Shown here: piece after piece, positions 11,154 to 22,770 of the stretch | Position numbering within the stretch: position 1 is the first letter of the stretch | How the letters are laid out: each line of letters starts with the position of its first letter | Assembly (NCBI GenBank): GCA_027924585.1 | Contig: BSBM01001436.1 | Location: 868,001 to 932,000 of the forward strand | Direction of reading: 5' to 3' | Length of the DNA: 64,000 bases | Origin: Larix kaempferi | Lineage: Eukaryota > Streptophyta > Pinopsida > Pinales > Pinaceae | Made by a program: the position numbers and the translations under genes | Notes under the pieces: model-generated | The model's input: only the letters and a program-made list of their open reading frames with translations | What the model was told of the DNA's origin: nothing | Database searches by the model: none

Positions 11154-12830
11154 CTAACACATGGCTCGTGCACCCCTAGATCTCGCATCCCTCACTTGCT
11201 GGCCATGGAAACAATCAATTGCCCTCGCTACCTTGTGGAGCAGTGTACTGAAATGCAAGGTCACGCCAACCGTGTACCTTTGCATGGCCCACGATAACTC
11301 ATGCACTATCGGCTCTGGAACATCTAATGTCAACCTAGTGAGGTTATCATAGACATCTTCCATCTCTACGATGGCATCATGCATGGTTGGGGCTATAGCT
11401 GGTGCCTCTCCCCTCCTCACGAGAAGTGAAACTCCGACTAGTCATGAAGGGCCCACATCTACACAAACATGTTATTAACTCATCAACACTACCCAAAATA
11501 ATTATAAATGCACAAAATGAAAAAGTACGATGGTCATTGTTCTTACCGATATCTCCCCACTCTACTCCCTCAAGAAACACCAGGCTTGGATCCTCTATGA
11601 AGTTCTTACCACTGTACAGATAGTCCTCGATCATGAGCATTTGGCCTTCCAGTGAGGTGAAGAATCTGGAACCATATCCAATGATCGGACCCCCACCACC
11701 ATGGCGGGCCATCACATCCGTCCATCGAACCATATGAGGATCCTTGGCATCTCTGTCATCCAAGGTCACCTACAAGCGTAAGAGAGGGACCCACTCCAGC
11801 AAGAAAGAGATCACTATTGATCCATAACTGAACTGCTTGAGTTCACCATGCCGACACTTGGTTAGCTGAGCTCAAAGGTTGGTGAGGAGTCCCTCACACC
11901 AGTTAAACACCTTCGAGGACATACAATCCTCTGCATATAACATTTGGGACTTGGTAGAAAGGTGAGCCACTTGTCTCCCTGCTACCCTCACTATAATGAA
12001 GAGTATGACGTGCAATGGACGTTATTGAACCCCCCTAATGGGAATTTTCCCACCAGTGGCAACGGTATCTGGAGTACAATGTTGAGCAATCAAATCATCC
12101 ACTGTCCGGTCACTCCCTTGTGATCCGGTGAGAGACACGACATCCCCCCTCCGGGATAGTCCTGTCAAGAAATAGATGTATTCCACATCTATATTCAGCA
12201 CGTGTTCCCCAATCATGAAATACTACTGCGCTAGATCCCAACTCCAGATCATATGCTCTAGTAATGGGACTTGGGCCCTCATGCCCTGAATCTGGAAGTA
12301 CTTCAACAGTCCACAGTTTCGAAATGCATCCACACACAATGGATCATTTGCTACTTTTATGTCTTCTACTTCATGTTCATGTTCACGCCATTCTAGAACC
12401 ATGGTGATCGCCACAAACCTGTCAATGGAAGCATTTAAACACTATTAGAACTCATCCAAACCATTAAATTTTTTTTCTTGTGGGCTAGGTTTTGGTTTGA
12501 AATTGGATGTTTCTGTCATCGCACCATGTCATTGCTAACAGGTCGACGTTGTCGCAAGATGCCCTTACAGGTTTTGTGACGACTTGGGTTGGTCGCAGTT
12601 CCCATAAAGGAGACTTGCAACGACCCGAGGGCGCAAAATCCTCTCCTAAATCAACCCAAAAACCTAAAAAATGAACAAAAAACAAAATTGTAAACCACTA
12701 GAAAGATGTTGGCCGAGGTCTAGGTTTACCTGCTCCTGACAGTTCATGAAATGGTCAATCGTAGCTATGGCAATCGACGAATGAAAATCTTCTCCAAATG
12801 GCACTTTCTTCTCCCCAAACTTGGCAAATA
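11154..12830 (-). pseudogene. Antisense gene in T1, unknown family, possible intron
   Basis: Minus-strand ORF pieces (12,223-12,414; 12,022-12,216; 11,377-11,769; 11,154-11,420) join into one long protein-like reading with a few stops and frameshifts. It includes YFLTGLSRRGDVVSLTGSQG, QMLYAEDCMSSKVFNWCEGL and GGGPIIGYGSRFFTSLEGQ. Upstream, a possible first exon (about 12,830-12,730) ends CAG/GTAAAC and a CAG acceptor lies at 12,419, giving a GT-AG intron of 311 nt; the phase does not fit cleanly. It lies between integrase and 3' LTR, where Tat-lineage elements carry antisense extra genes. I cannot name the protein. It is decayed, for example a TAG between LLRL and VTLDDRD. Confidence 0.6.
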
Positions 12831-12859
12831 ACAATGGTAACTATTTTTGGTCTTTTTCC

Positions 12860-14803
12860 TATTTTATAAACAAAAAGGGAATATTCTTTTTTCAAATTTA
12901 GATGCTTTATGGGTTATTTGCTATAGTTTGGATTATTTTCTACATTTTAATACCCGGTTGACTATTTGACCTAGTTTTCAAGCATGCAGGAGACATTAAG
13001 TGTTTCATTTACGCCATTCTTGCATCGTAGCGATCATCTCATGAATGTTGTCAGGTATGAACAACCCGTTGGATATTTTTGTTGTTATTTTCACCCGTTA
13101 GAATTCAGTTATTTAATGATGATGAGCTAACTCTTTTCTCTTTCTTATGCTCGTAAAACCATGAGAATAAGTCACCGAGTTATGATTTATCACTTTCCGG
13201 GATCGTTAAACTCCTATGGAAAAAGGAACCCCCCCGGAGTCTATCTTTAAGCTCTTTTCAGGCTCTCGAAATACGAAAAGATCGCCAAGCGAACTTGTCA
13301 CATTCATGCTTGCTAAAGTATTTGAACAGTCTTCTCCCTGGTGATAGTTTACCCCTTTTTCGGACCAGGGGGCGCTACTTACAAAAAAGGAATACTCCAG
13401 CCAATCATGACTGGAAGAGTCCTCTCTCTCATTTTTTTACCCTTTTTCGGTCGAAGAGTCCAACCTTATGAAAAAGGACTGTTGGAGTCTTCTTTAGCTC
13501 TTTCCAGACTCTCTAAACATGAAATGAAGATCGAGTTTACCATCTATGGACTCGTTAAAATTTAACATTGAAGGGCCCTCTATGGGACGAACCCCTCCTC
13601 TCCTAGGTTCAAAAAATGTTTGGGATTGGACTCATCTATGAGATGAGCTATACTGAGCATCTGGTTACCCTCATCAAGCTCGTAAAAATCACATGAGGAA
13701 CTCATCAGTCATGATGGGGAAAAATGAAATATTTTGTGTTACACTTTTTACCTATGGTAGTACCTAGTCATTCTTGAACATGGCACTCATTTGCATTCGC
13801 ATACCATACTTGGGTCATCCATTTGTCCTTGATTTTTACCCACTTCCTGAGTCTTGTTACTCCTTTGGGTCATCTAAAGAATACTTCCATCATCAGTTGC
13901 ATTAGGATTTGGCATCATTCTCGTCATGTCAATACTGCCAAGTCATGCCATGCCCATGTTCAAGAATACATTCACCACTCATCATTTGCAGTCAGTACAT
14001 CTTCCACCATGTCAGGTCTACTCTGAGTCAGTCTTGCATGTTACTGTACCATCCGATCTACTCAAAACATCTGTTATCGAGTTTCGTGTTGATGATGGGG
14101 GATTCATCATGGTCCTCCTTCGACGGATTCATCCTTGTCGACTTCAAAACATCATCCGATGATTGAATCTAGAAACCAACCAAGTACCTTGGGCCTGCAT
14201 GCCTCAATGGCAGGTTACCTCGCTTTCAACATGAGTTTACATCATTGACTCTTGATCGAAATATTTCATCATGCGTTCAAATTCAACTCATTCATTCACA
14301 CTTGGTGATATGTACTGTGATACCTTGGGGATCATTGACATTAATGGTGATTTCCCTCGTACTTGTTAACGGTATACATCAATGACCGGTAATCAAGTGG
14401 TCTCTACCATGTTAGACGTCAAGACATTTGTAATCACATGGATATATTCGTATCATTGCAGGTTCGACTTGAAGACCTTGGGGAGTCATGTTTTACCCAG
14501 GTTGCGATGGAGATTTTTTGAGTCATATCACATGGATCCACATTTCTATTGGTTATGGCTATGTTATCATCTCATCATGGATCTATGCTTGTATCTAGTA
14601 GCCATGATTGTGTTCAGTCGATTCTTTACTACCATGGATCTGCATTGTATTGTTCGGTAGACATGTTGTGAGTCATACGAGAATGTGTTCTCAAAGTCAG
14701 TTGTACTGCAGCAACATTTCCTATCCAACGAGCCATTTCCATTCCTTCTGTCAAAGCATTTCACCTGTCCAATTTCAACAGATTCATGCTTTGAGGGGCA
14801 TTC
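12860..14803 (+). other. T1 3' non-coding region before the LTR
   Basis: No gene is visible in this stretch. A degenerate repeat of about 100 bp built around 'ccctttttcgg' and 'aaaaaggaa' recurs at 13,350-13,520. The segment ends with TTTGAGGGGCATTC, a short purine-rich tract directly before the LTR that could be the polypurine tract. 'gtcgcaag/gtcgcag' words at 12,540-12,610 echo those of the LTR U3 and the T2 leader. The small plus-strand ORFs here have no recognisable content. Confidence 0.5.
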
Positions 14804-14938
14804 CATTACACATAAATCTTGCCATCATGATAGTCAATGTAAACATCCCTGAAGTTCCTTTGACTAAGTCATCAACTTGGAAGAGATACTAACCTATTCC
14901 TATTGGGTTTAGTGAGGTCGTCGCAGGTCATCTTAATG

Positions 14939-14960
14939 CAACCTGTGATGTCACAGGTTG
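14939..14960. promoter_or_regulatory. Perfect palindrome in T-family U3
   Basis: Two 10-nt arms, CAACCTGTGA and TCACAGGTTG, flank the dinucleotide TG. The half site GCAACCTGTGACGATG repeats directly just downstream. The T2 LTR keeps a degraded version (CAACCTG...CAGGTTG at about 4,232-4,253). It lies roughly 190 bp upstream of the TATA box, where a transcription-factor site would be expected. Confidence 0.5.
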
Positions 14961-15147
14961 TCCTATTGCAACCTGTGACGATGTTAGTTAATTGGATAAA
15001 GGAGCATCTTCGAGCCCATTCTCGAAGGTGGCTAATGTGGATCCCTATCCCTAGCCTATAGGAGAGCTGGAATTCGGTTCCCTATCCCTTTGGTGGGATC
15101 TCTTAACTCTCTAGTACCATATCTCAACCTACCCTATCCTCTTAGTC

Positions 15148-15156
15148 CTATATAAG
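15148..15156 (+). promoter_or_regulatory. TATA box in T1 3' LTR
   Basis: CTATATAAG lies within CCTATATAAGTGAA, and the same word is conserved in the T2 LTR. It marks the U3/R border region. Confidence 0.6.
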
Positions 15157-16220
15157 TGAAGCTCATTCCCATTCCAAAGGGAGGAAGCCTATAGTACTTG
15201 CATGCTAGTGAAATTAGCTTGGAGATATCCATTCATCTCTTGGGAGACCTATACTTCCTTTGGAGGCTTTGGAATTGGCTTGATTGGATAAGGATTGCTA
15301 CGTTAAGCCTTAGTTGTTATCACTTCCTTCTATGTACTTTCCCTTTCTATAAAGTAATATAAATGCTTTCCACCAAATGTTGTTGCATTGATGATGTTTG
15401 TGTAGTTTTCCTACTTAACTGCTTGCTTAGATCTGTTATTGTTTAGATGCATTTTACTACTTGTGTTGTTATGTATGTCTTGACAGGTTTTGCAGCTGAG
15501 ATCTGAAGACCATAAAATCTTGGAACAACATCAAGAAGAAAGGATCCGCGATCTGAAAGGTAAGGCATCTAGTCACTCGATCTCTAATTAGATCTAGGAA
15601 ATTTATTTCAATTCTATCTCATTTTTTCTAGTCTTGCATTAAGCTAGGGAGATCATGCCTTGAGTTCGCTCTTGGTAGATTGTCCGATAACAATTTGAAA
15701 TGGGTTAATTGGAATCTGTAGATGTCCATTCCCGTGGGTGGGGAAATGGCCTCAGGAAGGCTAGCCATTGTTGTGGGACAACCATGAGAAAAACAGGTGT
15801 GTTTCTTCCATGGACTCAAGTGGAAATTTTTTGTCAAAAAGTTCAAGAGCGAGGGGAGGATCATCATCTTCTACCATACAAAGTGCCCCACAGGAGGGCT
15901 TCAATCTATGGGCTTCAATTCCAGTATCACCCATTGAGCTCTGCACATAATTTTGATGAAAGGTGTTGACGGGATTCTGAGTTAGATTCTTACAAGGGCC
16001 TCAATGCCAGATTTGTGGTCATACCCATTGTAAAACCTAGCTACAAAAAAATTATTTGAAATCCATTAAAAACCATACATCCCATGGAAGGTACATGTAT
16101 CTATTGGCAATGTAGGCATTATTTTTTTTGCTGTGTAAGATCAAGGTGGGTATTCTTATATAAGTTCCCAAAAATGGGAGCTTGAACATTCGACGTATTT
16201 GTATTTGTGGGTTACCTCTT

Positions 16221-16430
16221 GTACTTGATGAATTTTATGGAACAAGATTTCAATGTTTTTCTTCTTATTTGTGCTTCGGACTTCAACCTTCTACCAAGGC
16301 TTACTGAGGACTATGGACTCCTTCTCTTGAGTCCACATACTTTCTTCCTTATTGCTTGGTACTCTGATATCATTATGAACTTTTATGTGAATAGAAAAGC
16401 AGCATCTTGTTCCATAAAATTCATCAGTAC
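16221..16430. repeat. 210-bp fold-back (inverted repeat)
   Basis: The outer arms are 16,221-16,248 and 16,404-16,430. They are reverse complements over 27 of 28 positions with one bulged T, and the core reads GATGAATTTTATGGAACAAG. Inner stretches also pair imperfectly (TACCAAG with CTTGGTA, GGACTC with GAGTCC), so the whole segment can fold as one hairpin with its loop near 16,325. It could be a small inverted-repeat element or a microRNA-like precursor. No flanking target duplication was found. Confidence 0.55.
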
Positions 16431-16560
16431 TTTGTTTTGAGGGATGGTGTGTGTCCTTCATAAGGATAGGATAGCCCTATGATCTATTTGGGCTGCTGGA
16501 TTAACTATAATAGTGACTAGGAATATATTGGGGGATGTTGGTCAATGAAGTTCATTATGT

Positions 16561-16674
16561 TTTTGAAGTGCTATTTAGAACCAACATGAATGGTGAGATC
16601 ATGCAAACTTTTGATCATTGTGTTTTCAAAGTGCTATTTAGAACCAACATGAATCATGAGATCATGGAAGCTTT
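16561..16674. repeat. Direct duplication, about 52-bp unit
   Basis: The phrase starting GAAGTGCTATTTAGAACC at 16,565 recurs at 16,629 with few differences, separated by about ten bases. No function is evident. Confidence 0.6.
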
Positions 16675-17563
16675 TGTACCAGGTGGAAACTTGTGATTAC
16701 AAAGTTAAGGTTGAAAACATTATGTCTTGATGATCCAGTCACATTTGTAGTGTACATTATGCATTTTCCTCCATGGTCCCAAATAGTAGGAATGGAATTC
16801 AATATTTTCTTTCACTGTGAATATATGGAATTTTTCATGTATACTAAATATGATTTTTTTTACCAATATTAATGTATCGATAATGATTTTGGGATAAAGT
16901 AATCATATTATGCATTCATTAAAATGGTTTATTGAGAAAAAGAGTTTCAAACATTTTTGGTTAAGCTGTAATCTTTTGATAAATTACTAGAGTTTGTCAT
17001 GCTTAATCAAGATTTTGATTCTCACTGCACTTCTATGTTCATCAAGGTTTTGTTTGAGAATTCAAGGAAACAGATGTAGGATTTTAGGATAGGTGGATGG
17101 TTTAATGGCAAGTTGTGTGATGGAACTTATTTTAATATTAAAACATAAAAATAGGGATTCAAAGTCTTTGAGAGTAATCCTTTTTGTAAATGAGTCCATA
17201 TAAAATTTAGATAGATAGCTCAGCCGAAGGACGGCTGAAAAGAACACTTCCTCAAAACAGGTGCAAGATCATATAGACTAAAAACAAAAGAAAATGGAGA
17301 ATGACATATCAGAAATTTGAGAAAATTGCAGATTTTGTTATAGCAAAGTTTCACAATATATATGATTGGAAATTTAAGCTTGTCTTGGAAAATCTCCCTA
17401 TGGAAATGTATAATCATGAGTCATTAGACAATATATTAAAACTTATTGATTACAAAGAACTGACATCGATATCATGTTGATTTTTTTTTCAAGTCGGAAA
17501 TTTTAGGTTTGAAAGTTTATAGAAAATTAAAAAGTTTGTGCCTGTGACTACATTCATCTTTTA

Positions 17564-17635
17564 TCTTAATAATGAGATATTTCACGTTCAGTAAGAAAAC
17601 TTTAATAATGAGATATTTCATGTTCAGTAAGGAGA
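17564..17635. repeat. Tandem duplication, 36-bp unit
   Basis: Two adjacent copies of a unit containing TTAATAATGAGATATTTCA and GTTCAGTAAG stand head to tail with three or four differences. Confidence 0.6.
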
Positions 17636-18856
17636 CTTGGGAAATGTTTGGAACATTCATTTTTTTCACATATGCATCTGTAAGGTTTCTTTGTAAAAAT
17701 AAAAGAGAGATCCCATGTCATTACTTTTAATGGACAAAGATAGGTCATAATTTGTTGCAAATGGAAAGAGATACTTTTTAAGACTCTAGAATGGATGTGC
17801 ATAAGTTTTTTTTCAATCTCTCCAAATGGTTGGGGCAATTAGTTTATTGTGATAATGGTTATGCACGACTTTAAATAGAGGGATGTGTTCCAATACCAAT
17901 TTTGGAGTTCATATTAGCAGCAAGACCAACACCTATGGAACTGATGTAGAGATGTTAGGAAGCCTACATTTCCTAGAAAAATCCTTGAGCATGGACGACA
18001 GAAGATAACTGGGAAAACAATTTATTTTTGTGCTGCTTTCAAGTATACAAACTTGGATGTTAAATGCTAGTAATCTAATGGCACAACTTGTGAGAGCAAG
18101 GGAAATCCAAAATGTTTCATTTAGAGAATTTTGGAGAATGCCAACTATTGAAATGTAATTGTGTAGAATGTGGATGATTAAACTAAATATAATGTTTTGT
18201 ACAGATGCTTGTATAATTTTCTCTAACTATAAATGTAATTTTTCTCTAAATATTTTAATTGTAAATCCTATTCTAAATGTTTTCATTGTAAATCTTATTT
18301 GAGCATAAGATATGCACTGAGCAAATGTCATGGCTCCTTTGGTTCTTGTGTTACTTAATAGTCTTCCCATCAAACTTTTCGACTTGAATGTGCATGGTTA
18401 TTTATAATTTTCATGTCAATTGGTTTATACTGTACTCCTATCAATAGAGATATAAGATGGCATCATCTGAAGGTCATGAAGATCCTTAAAGAAATTTACA
18501 ATTAGACAGGCTTTCATATATAAAAAAATGATCATATTATATGCAAATACTTGTGCATAGAGAATTTTCTCATTGAAATTTCCTTATTGTCAATAATTAG
18601 ATTTATTTCAAAAATTAAAATTCACATACTTTTATGCTTTACACATTTCAAAAGGGGTCCTGCTATAAGAATGTTGGTGGCTTATCTTTTCAATTGTAGA
18701 AATTGGCGTTAGCTATTTTGACAAATATTTGGAGAAATTGTGAAGAAATTTACCTTTATAATGTCCTTTCCATGCAGACCATTTGATTGCAAAAACATCT
18801 ATGATGTGTTACTCATAAGTTGGCTTATTATTTGTATGCATTTAACTGAACATTTA

Positions 18857-19335
18857 GTCTAAGGCATGCCATTGGTTTCTTGGGTTTTTTTTTGGAGAGG
18901 GTTGAAATTTCCAAAATGAGGGACCTATGATCATGTGGGATGTTTGTACAATATCATTTAGTCTAAGGCATGCCCTTGGCTTCTTGGGTTTGTGTTTGGA
19001 GAGGGTTTAAATTGCCAAAATGAGGGACCTGTGATCATGTGGGATGTTTACACAATATCATTTTGGAATGAAATATGCATGGATTCCAAGGACTGATAAT
19101 GCCATGTCATGCACAATTTGATGAAATTTCCAAAATGAGGGACTTGTGATTGTGTGGGATGTTTGCACAATATCACATAGTCCAGGGCATGCTATTTATT
19201 TCTTAGGTCTGTGTTTGGAGAGGGTTGAAATTGAGAAAATGAGGGACATGTGATCATGTGGGATGTTTGCACAATATCATTTTGGAATGAAATATGCATG
19301 GATTCCAAGGGCTGATAATGCCATGCCATGCACAT
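18857..19335. repeat. Degenerate tandem repeat, about 100-160 bp units
   Basis: Four copies of a block contain GGAGAGGGTT, AAAATGAGGGAC and GTGGGATGTTTG (near 18,895, 18,995, 19,130 and 19,215). Two are followed by a second block, GGAATGAAATATGCATGG (19,064 and 19,283). The array ends exactly where the G LTR begins, so G inserted in it or just beside it. I know no coding role for it. Confidence 0.75.
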
Positions 19336-20135
19336 TGTTAGCACCAGATTTGTGCTAAATGTTTAGAAGGGTTTTGGAGAATGAAAAGGTTCTAGATCCA
19401 TGAAAGTAGCCAAAGAAATCCTAACCCTTGATCCACAATACCAAAGGTTGAAGATATCAGAGCTTTGTGTAGTTGAACTTGGAGCCGAGATAAGAATCTT
19501 GAGGAAGCTACAGTCTTAATGGTGATTGGAGGATTAAATGTAAAGGTGTGTGCTCGCAGTACTAATTGACACCAATGGATGGTTTGGATAAAAGGAGAGG
19601 AAGATCAACGGTCACAAGCCTCCTTTGCGGAAAAATTTAAAGGCTTTTTAAGCACTGGCAGGGTGCTAGCCAACGGGCAGGTCAAAGAGTGATCGACAGT
19701 GAGTGGCGTAGACCAACGGTCTATAATTTGTTCACGGTTGAGACATGCGCGAAAAGGGGTACGTTTCAAATCGACAAACTTTTGTTAAATTCCAACACCG
19801 CCTAACAACGCAGATCTAGCCAGAGGAGGATCGACGGCTTGGATTTAGTTCGTTGATATGACTTGCATGTAAAATCAACAGACCAAAAATTCACGAACTC
19901 GGTAAAGGCCCGCATCCTTGGACGGTCAGGATCCAAGAGGAGATTAGATCAACGGTTGAGGATATTTTTGTGAATCAAATATGCCGTCGAGGTGGCATGT
20001 GGCGGAGTTGGAGGCCACAAGGGCTATTGGAAGGAAAAAGCTAAAGAGATCTACAGTGGAGAATTAATCACATAGGGTGGACGGCTGACATGGATCCATC
20101 ACTATCATAGATGTAAGGGTGATATGGAATATTTC

Positions 20136-20145
20136 TATTATAAAA
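20136..20145 (+). promoter_or_regulatory. TATA box in G 5' LTR
   Basis: TATTATAAAA stands about 170 bp upstream of the first ATG of the LTR gene. The 3' LTR keeps the same word at 39,208-39,217. The sequence after it is conserved between the two copies, which suits a promoter followed by a 5' untranslated region. Confidence 0.6.
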
Positions 20146-20305
20146 TGCCCTCCTACACGGAGATTCGCATACCATTTTTTCTGGTGTGCATCAGAGAGTG
20201 AAAGGAGTGGAATGTGCAGAACCGACCATCCAACTAGAAGCTCAGAACCTCGCCTAGCTGTCAAGCGACCAGGTAGACTGTCTACTTCCACCATAAACTA
20301 TTTAA

Positions 20306-21242
20306 ATGGATGGATTTGTTGAACCTTCAGGCTTTGAGCCATCCAAGATAAACGACTTAATAGAAGATAAAGAATGTGATATCTTCAACACCATGCTGAT
20401 AAATTTCTCCATAGATGTTGGTAAGGAGAAACTGGAGGCCATGAAAACCCAAAGGGGGATGTCCATAATGTTTATCTTTCCTTCTTCCACTCATTTACAA
20501 CCAGTCAAACGCCTAGTTTCCATGAATTCATAGATTGGTGTGCTGGCCATTACTCCCCAAATCGAAGATCAATCCTGGATTCCTCAAACTCAAAAATTAT
20601 GTGCTACATAGATGCCCCCACTGTTAGAAAAGCCCTAGCTGTTCCAGAAGAGTTCTGTTAGAAATCCCAAAGTTTCAGAATGAAAAACCTGATCGAGCAT
20701 TTTTGCCAAGCCCCAGCTGACCTCAAGCAGAGCTTTTATTGTGCCTCCCTACTATCAAATACCTCCTTTCAAGGCACATCCTTTCCTGGTGAGGCCAGCT
20801 TGTTTAAAGAAGAGTAAAGATGTGTTATTTCCATGTTGGCCCAGTTCCTAGGGCTAGAAAGTGACCAATATATAACCGAGCCTTTAATTAGTTTATTGTT
20901 TGTTATAAGCACTTGTCCCATTTATCCATCAGACCCAAATTTTCCTACCCAGTGCACATGACTAAAATTTGATGAAGCCCTAGCAGACAACATCCCATCC
21001 CAGCTCATAGAATTCTTTAAAACAAGGGCCTTCAGGTTCTAGTCTTATTTGTTGAAAATGTTCCTGGCAGCAAATGAAGAAAACCTACAAGGGCTAGAGG
21101 TGTAGCTTACCCAAGAGATGTACTCATATTACAAAACCTTTATGAATGACCTCATGGCAGAGATCTATTTTGTTTTCTTCTAGAAGAGGCTGCCTAGGGT
21201 GCTTCTAGAGATGAAGGACTTATTGCAGCCATCCATGGAGAA
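20306..21242 (+). pseudogene. LTR-encoded coiled-coil protein, 5' LTR copy, N-terminal part
   Basis: It starts MDGFVEPSGFEPSKINDL, as the 3' copy does (39,378, MAGFLEPPGFEPSKINDL). A one-base loss near 20,455 shifts the frame. Further on at least six stops interrupt a reading that is mostly open in the 3' copy; several are CAG to TAG, as expected from deamination of methylated cytosine. The part ends at the insertion of C, whose TSD GAGAA (21,238-21,242) lies in the codons for the SMEKR-type segment. The globular N-terminal domain has no family I recognise. Confidence 0.7.
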
Positions 21243-21892
21243 TGTTAAATTTTCAGAATTTACTTCAATATGATCTAGGATCTTAACTAAGAGAACAACA
21301 TGTACAGCATATCTACAGCATATCAATCATGGAGACAATAATGCAAGCACACAAGAGACACAAAGATTTACTTGGGGAAAACCATAAAGGTGAAAAACCC
21401 CAATAACTTCCTCAGAGATAGATAGAGCAATGATACAACCAACCAAGAGAGATAGCCATAACCTAGCAGCAGATCCTCCTCCTCCATAAGTGCGCCTCTC
21501 CTCCTTGAGAGCATGTGTGAGAAGTGAGTGTGTAAATAGAGTGCCTCCCGCACTCTATTTATACTTGACTTGACTTGCCTTTTTACCTAACTCATGTCGG
21601 CTCGAACTTAACCACATAACATAATGCTGAGTGGGCCGACCCCCAATAGGGTGGTCTAATAACCCTTTGACCCACATGGCCGACCCCCAATAGGGTGGTC
21701 TAATAACCCTTTGACCCACATGACTTATACAGGGCCGACCCCAAACAAGGTGGTCTAATAACCCATCAAGTATAAGTTATGACACTTACAATATAAATGA
21801 CGACACTTCCTTATAGAGGAATAATACCATCTCTATAGGAATACAATATACATATATGTGAAATACATTCTGAAGTTACATATACATCAACA
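21243..21892 (-). repeat. C 3' LTR (650 bp)
   Basis: On the minus strand it starts TGTTGATGTATATG and ends CTGAAAATTTAACA. It is nearly identical to 27,947-28,596. The identical 61-codon ORF found in both LTR copies is a chance frame, not a gene. Confidence 0.9.
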
Positions 21893-21903
21893 CTCCCTCT
21901 TAA
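21893..21903 (-). promoter_or_regulatory. C polypurine tract
   Basis: The minus strand reads TTAAGAGGGAG directly before the 3' LTR, the expected position and composition for the plus-strand primer. Confidence 0.7.
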
Positions 21904-22139
21904 CTAGGAAGGTATTTCTCAGCACAGTTCTTCTAGCACAAGTCATCTTCTCTGGATCATCGTCACTGGATAATCGTCATCATCATCATCATCATCATCA
22001 TCACTGCTGCTGCTATCTCAATCAATCTCTGAATCTACTCGTCATAGGAAGTTCTACAGAGCCAGTCCTTTTTCATACTGGATGTAGGCCCACCACCTGC
22101 AGGTCTTCATCATCACTGGCCATACTGTGGAATCCTCAG

Positions 22140-22770
22140 GACTTATTACGTGCGTCACAAAACCTGGCTGCAATATCCCAGGCTATTACGAGCACACAGC
22201 TCTACCTGTAGGATCTCCCAGGAGCACATTACATGTGACCCATCACAAAACCTGGCTGAAGCATCCCAGGCTGTTACGAGCACGCGGCTCTACCTGTCGG
22301 ATCTCCCAGGAGCACATTACATGTGATCTCACCACAAAACCTGGCTGAAGCATCTGAGGCCTTTTTCATCCTGTCCAGATCTCCCAGGAGCAAATTACAT
22401 GTGGTCCACCACAAAACCTCGCTGAAGCATCTGAGGCCTTTTTCATCCTGTCCAGATCTCCCAGGAGCAAATTACATGTGGTCATGGCAAAACCTGGCTG
22501 AAGCATCTGAGGCCTTTTTCATCCTGTCCAGATCTCCCAGGAGCAAATTACATGCCATAGGACAAAACCTCGCAAGAGCATCTCAGGATGTTACGGGTAC
22601 ACAACTCCGACCTGAAATCTCCCAGGGCACAAATTACATGTCCTCTCAAGCAAAACCTCGCAAGAGCATTTGTCAGATGTCCCAGGGCACCGAATTACAT
22701 GCCATAGGCAAAACCTCGAAAGACCATCTGCAAATCTCCCAGGGCACAAATTACATGCTTTCCTGCACAA
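22140..22770 (-). repeat. Tandem repeat in C 3' region, about 77-bp units
   Basis: Three close copies contain CTGAAGCATCTGAGGCC and CCAGATCTCCCAGGAG (near 22,342, 22,421 and 22,497). More diverged copies on both sides share the core 'aaaacct...tctcccagg...aattacat'. The array lies between the pol end and the polypurine tract. Confidence 0.75.

Larger units (their letters stand above)
4399..15692 (+). mobile_element. T1: Ty3/gypsy LTR retrotransposon, 5' end missing
   Basis: The plus strand carries gag (from about 4,441), aspartic protease, reverse transcriptase, RNase H and integrase in the usual Ty3/gypsy order. A long 3' region with an antisense gene and a 3' LTR (14,804-15,692) follow. 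The 5' LTR and gag start are not present; T2 sits where they should be. All coding parts carry frameshifts and stop codons, so the element is dead. No chromodomain and no second RNase H were seen between RNase H and integrase. The antisense extra gene recalls plant Tat-lineage elements such as Grande, but the lineage is not proven. Confidence 0.85.
14804..15692 (+). repeat. T-family LTR, 3' LTR of T1 (889 bp)
   Basis: It matches the T2 LTR (3,513-4,398, reversed) end to end. The first two bases have changed from TG to CA (CATTACAC), and the end reads ATTGTCCGATAACA. The ends are placed by comparison with T2, so they may be off by a few bases. The LTR holds a TATA box (15,148-15,156) and a strong palindrome in U3. 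The 5' partner is outside the window, so insertion age cannot be estimated. Confidence 0.75.
15693..18856. other. AT-rich intergenic DNA with no recognisable gene
   Basis: This 3.2-kb stretch follows the T1 LTR and lacks any protein-like reading frame that I recognise. Overlapping ORFs at 15,700-15,970 on both strands look semi-coherent but match nothing I know. It contains one long fold-back (16,221-16,430) and two short tandem duplications. It may be ancient, decayed transposon sequence. Confidence 0.5.

Noticed and set aside
13341-14892. Plus-strand ORFs of 67-94 codons as host genes or a gypsy env-like gene
   Set aside because: They have no signal peptide, no membrane pattern and no counterpart, and they lie in the 3' non-coding part of T1.
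13725-15692. A longer T-family LTR starting near 13,725 after a GGGGAAAAA purine run
   Set aside because: The T2 LTR ends at the equivalent of 14,804, and a purine-rich tract directly precedes that point, so the shorter LTR fits better.
15628-15970. Overlapping ORFs on both strands after the T1 LTR as a possible host gene exon
   Set aside because: They match no family I know, neither strand has supporting splice structure, and the stretch is short.
21368-21553. 61-codon minus-strand ORF, identical at 28,072-28,257
   Set aside because: It is identical only because it lies in both LTRs of C. It shows no protein features.
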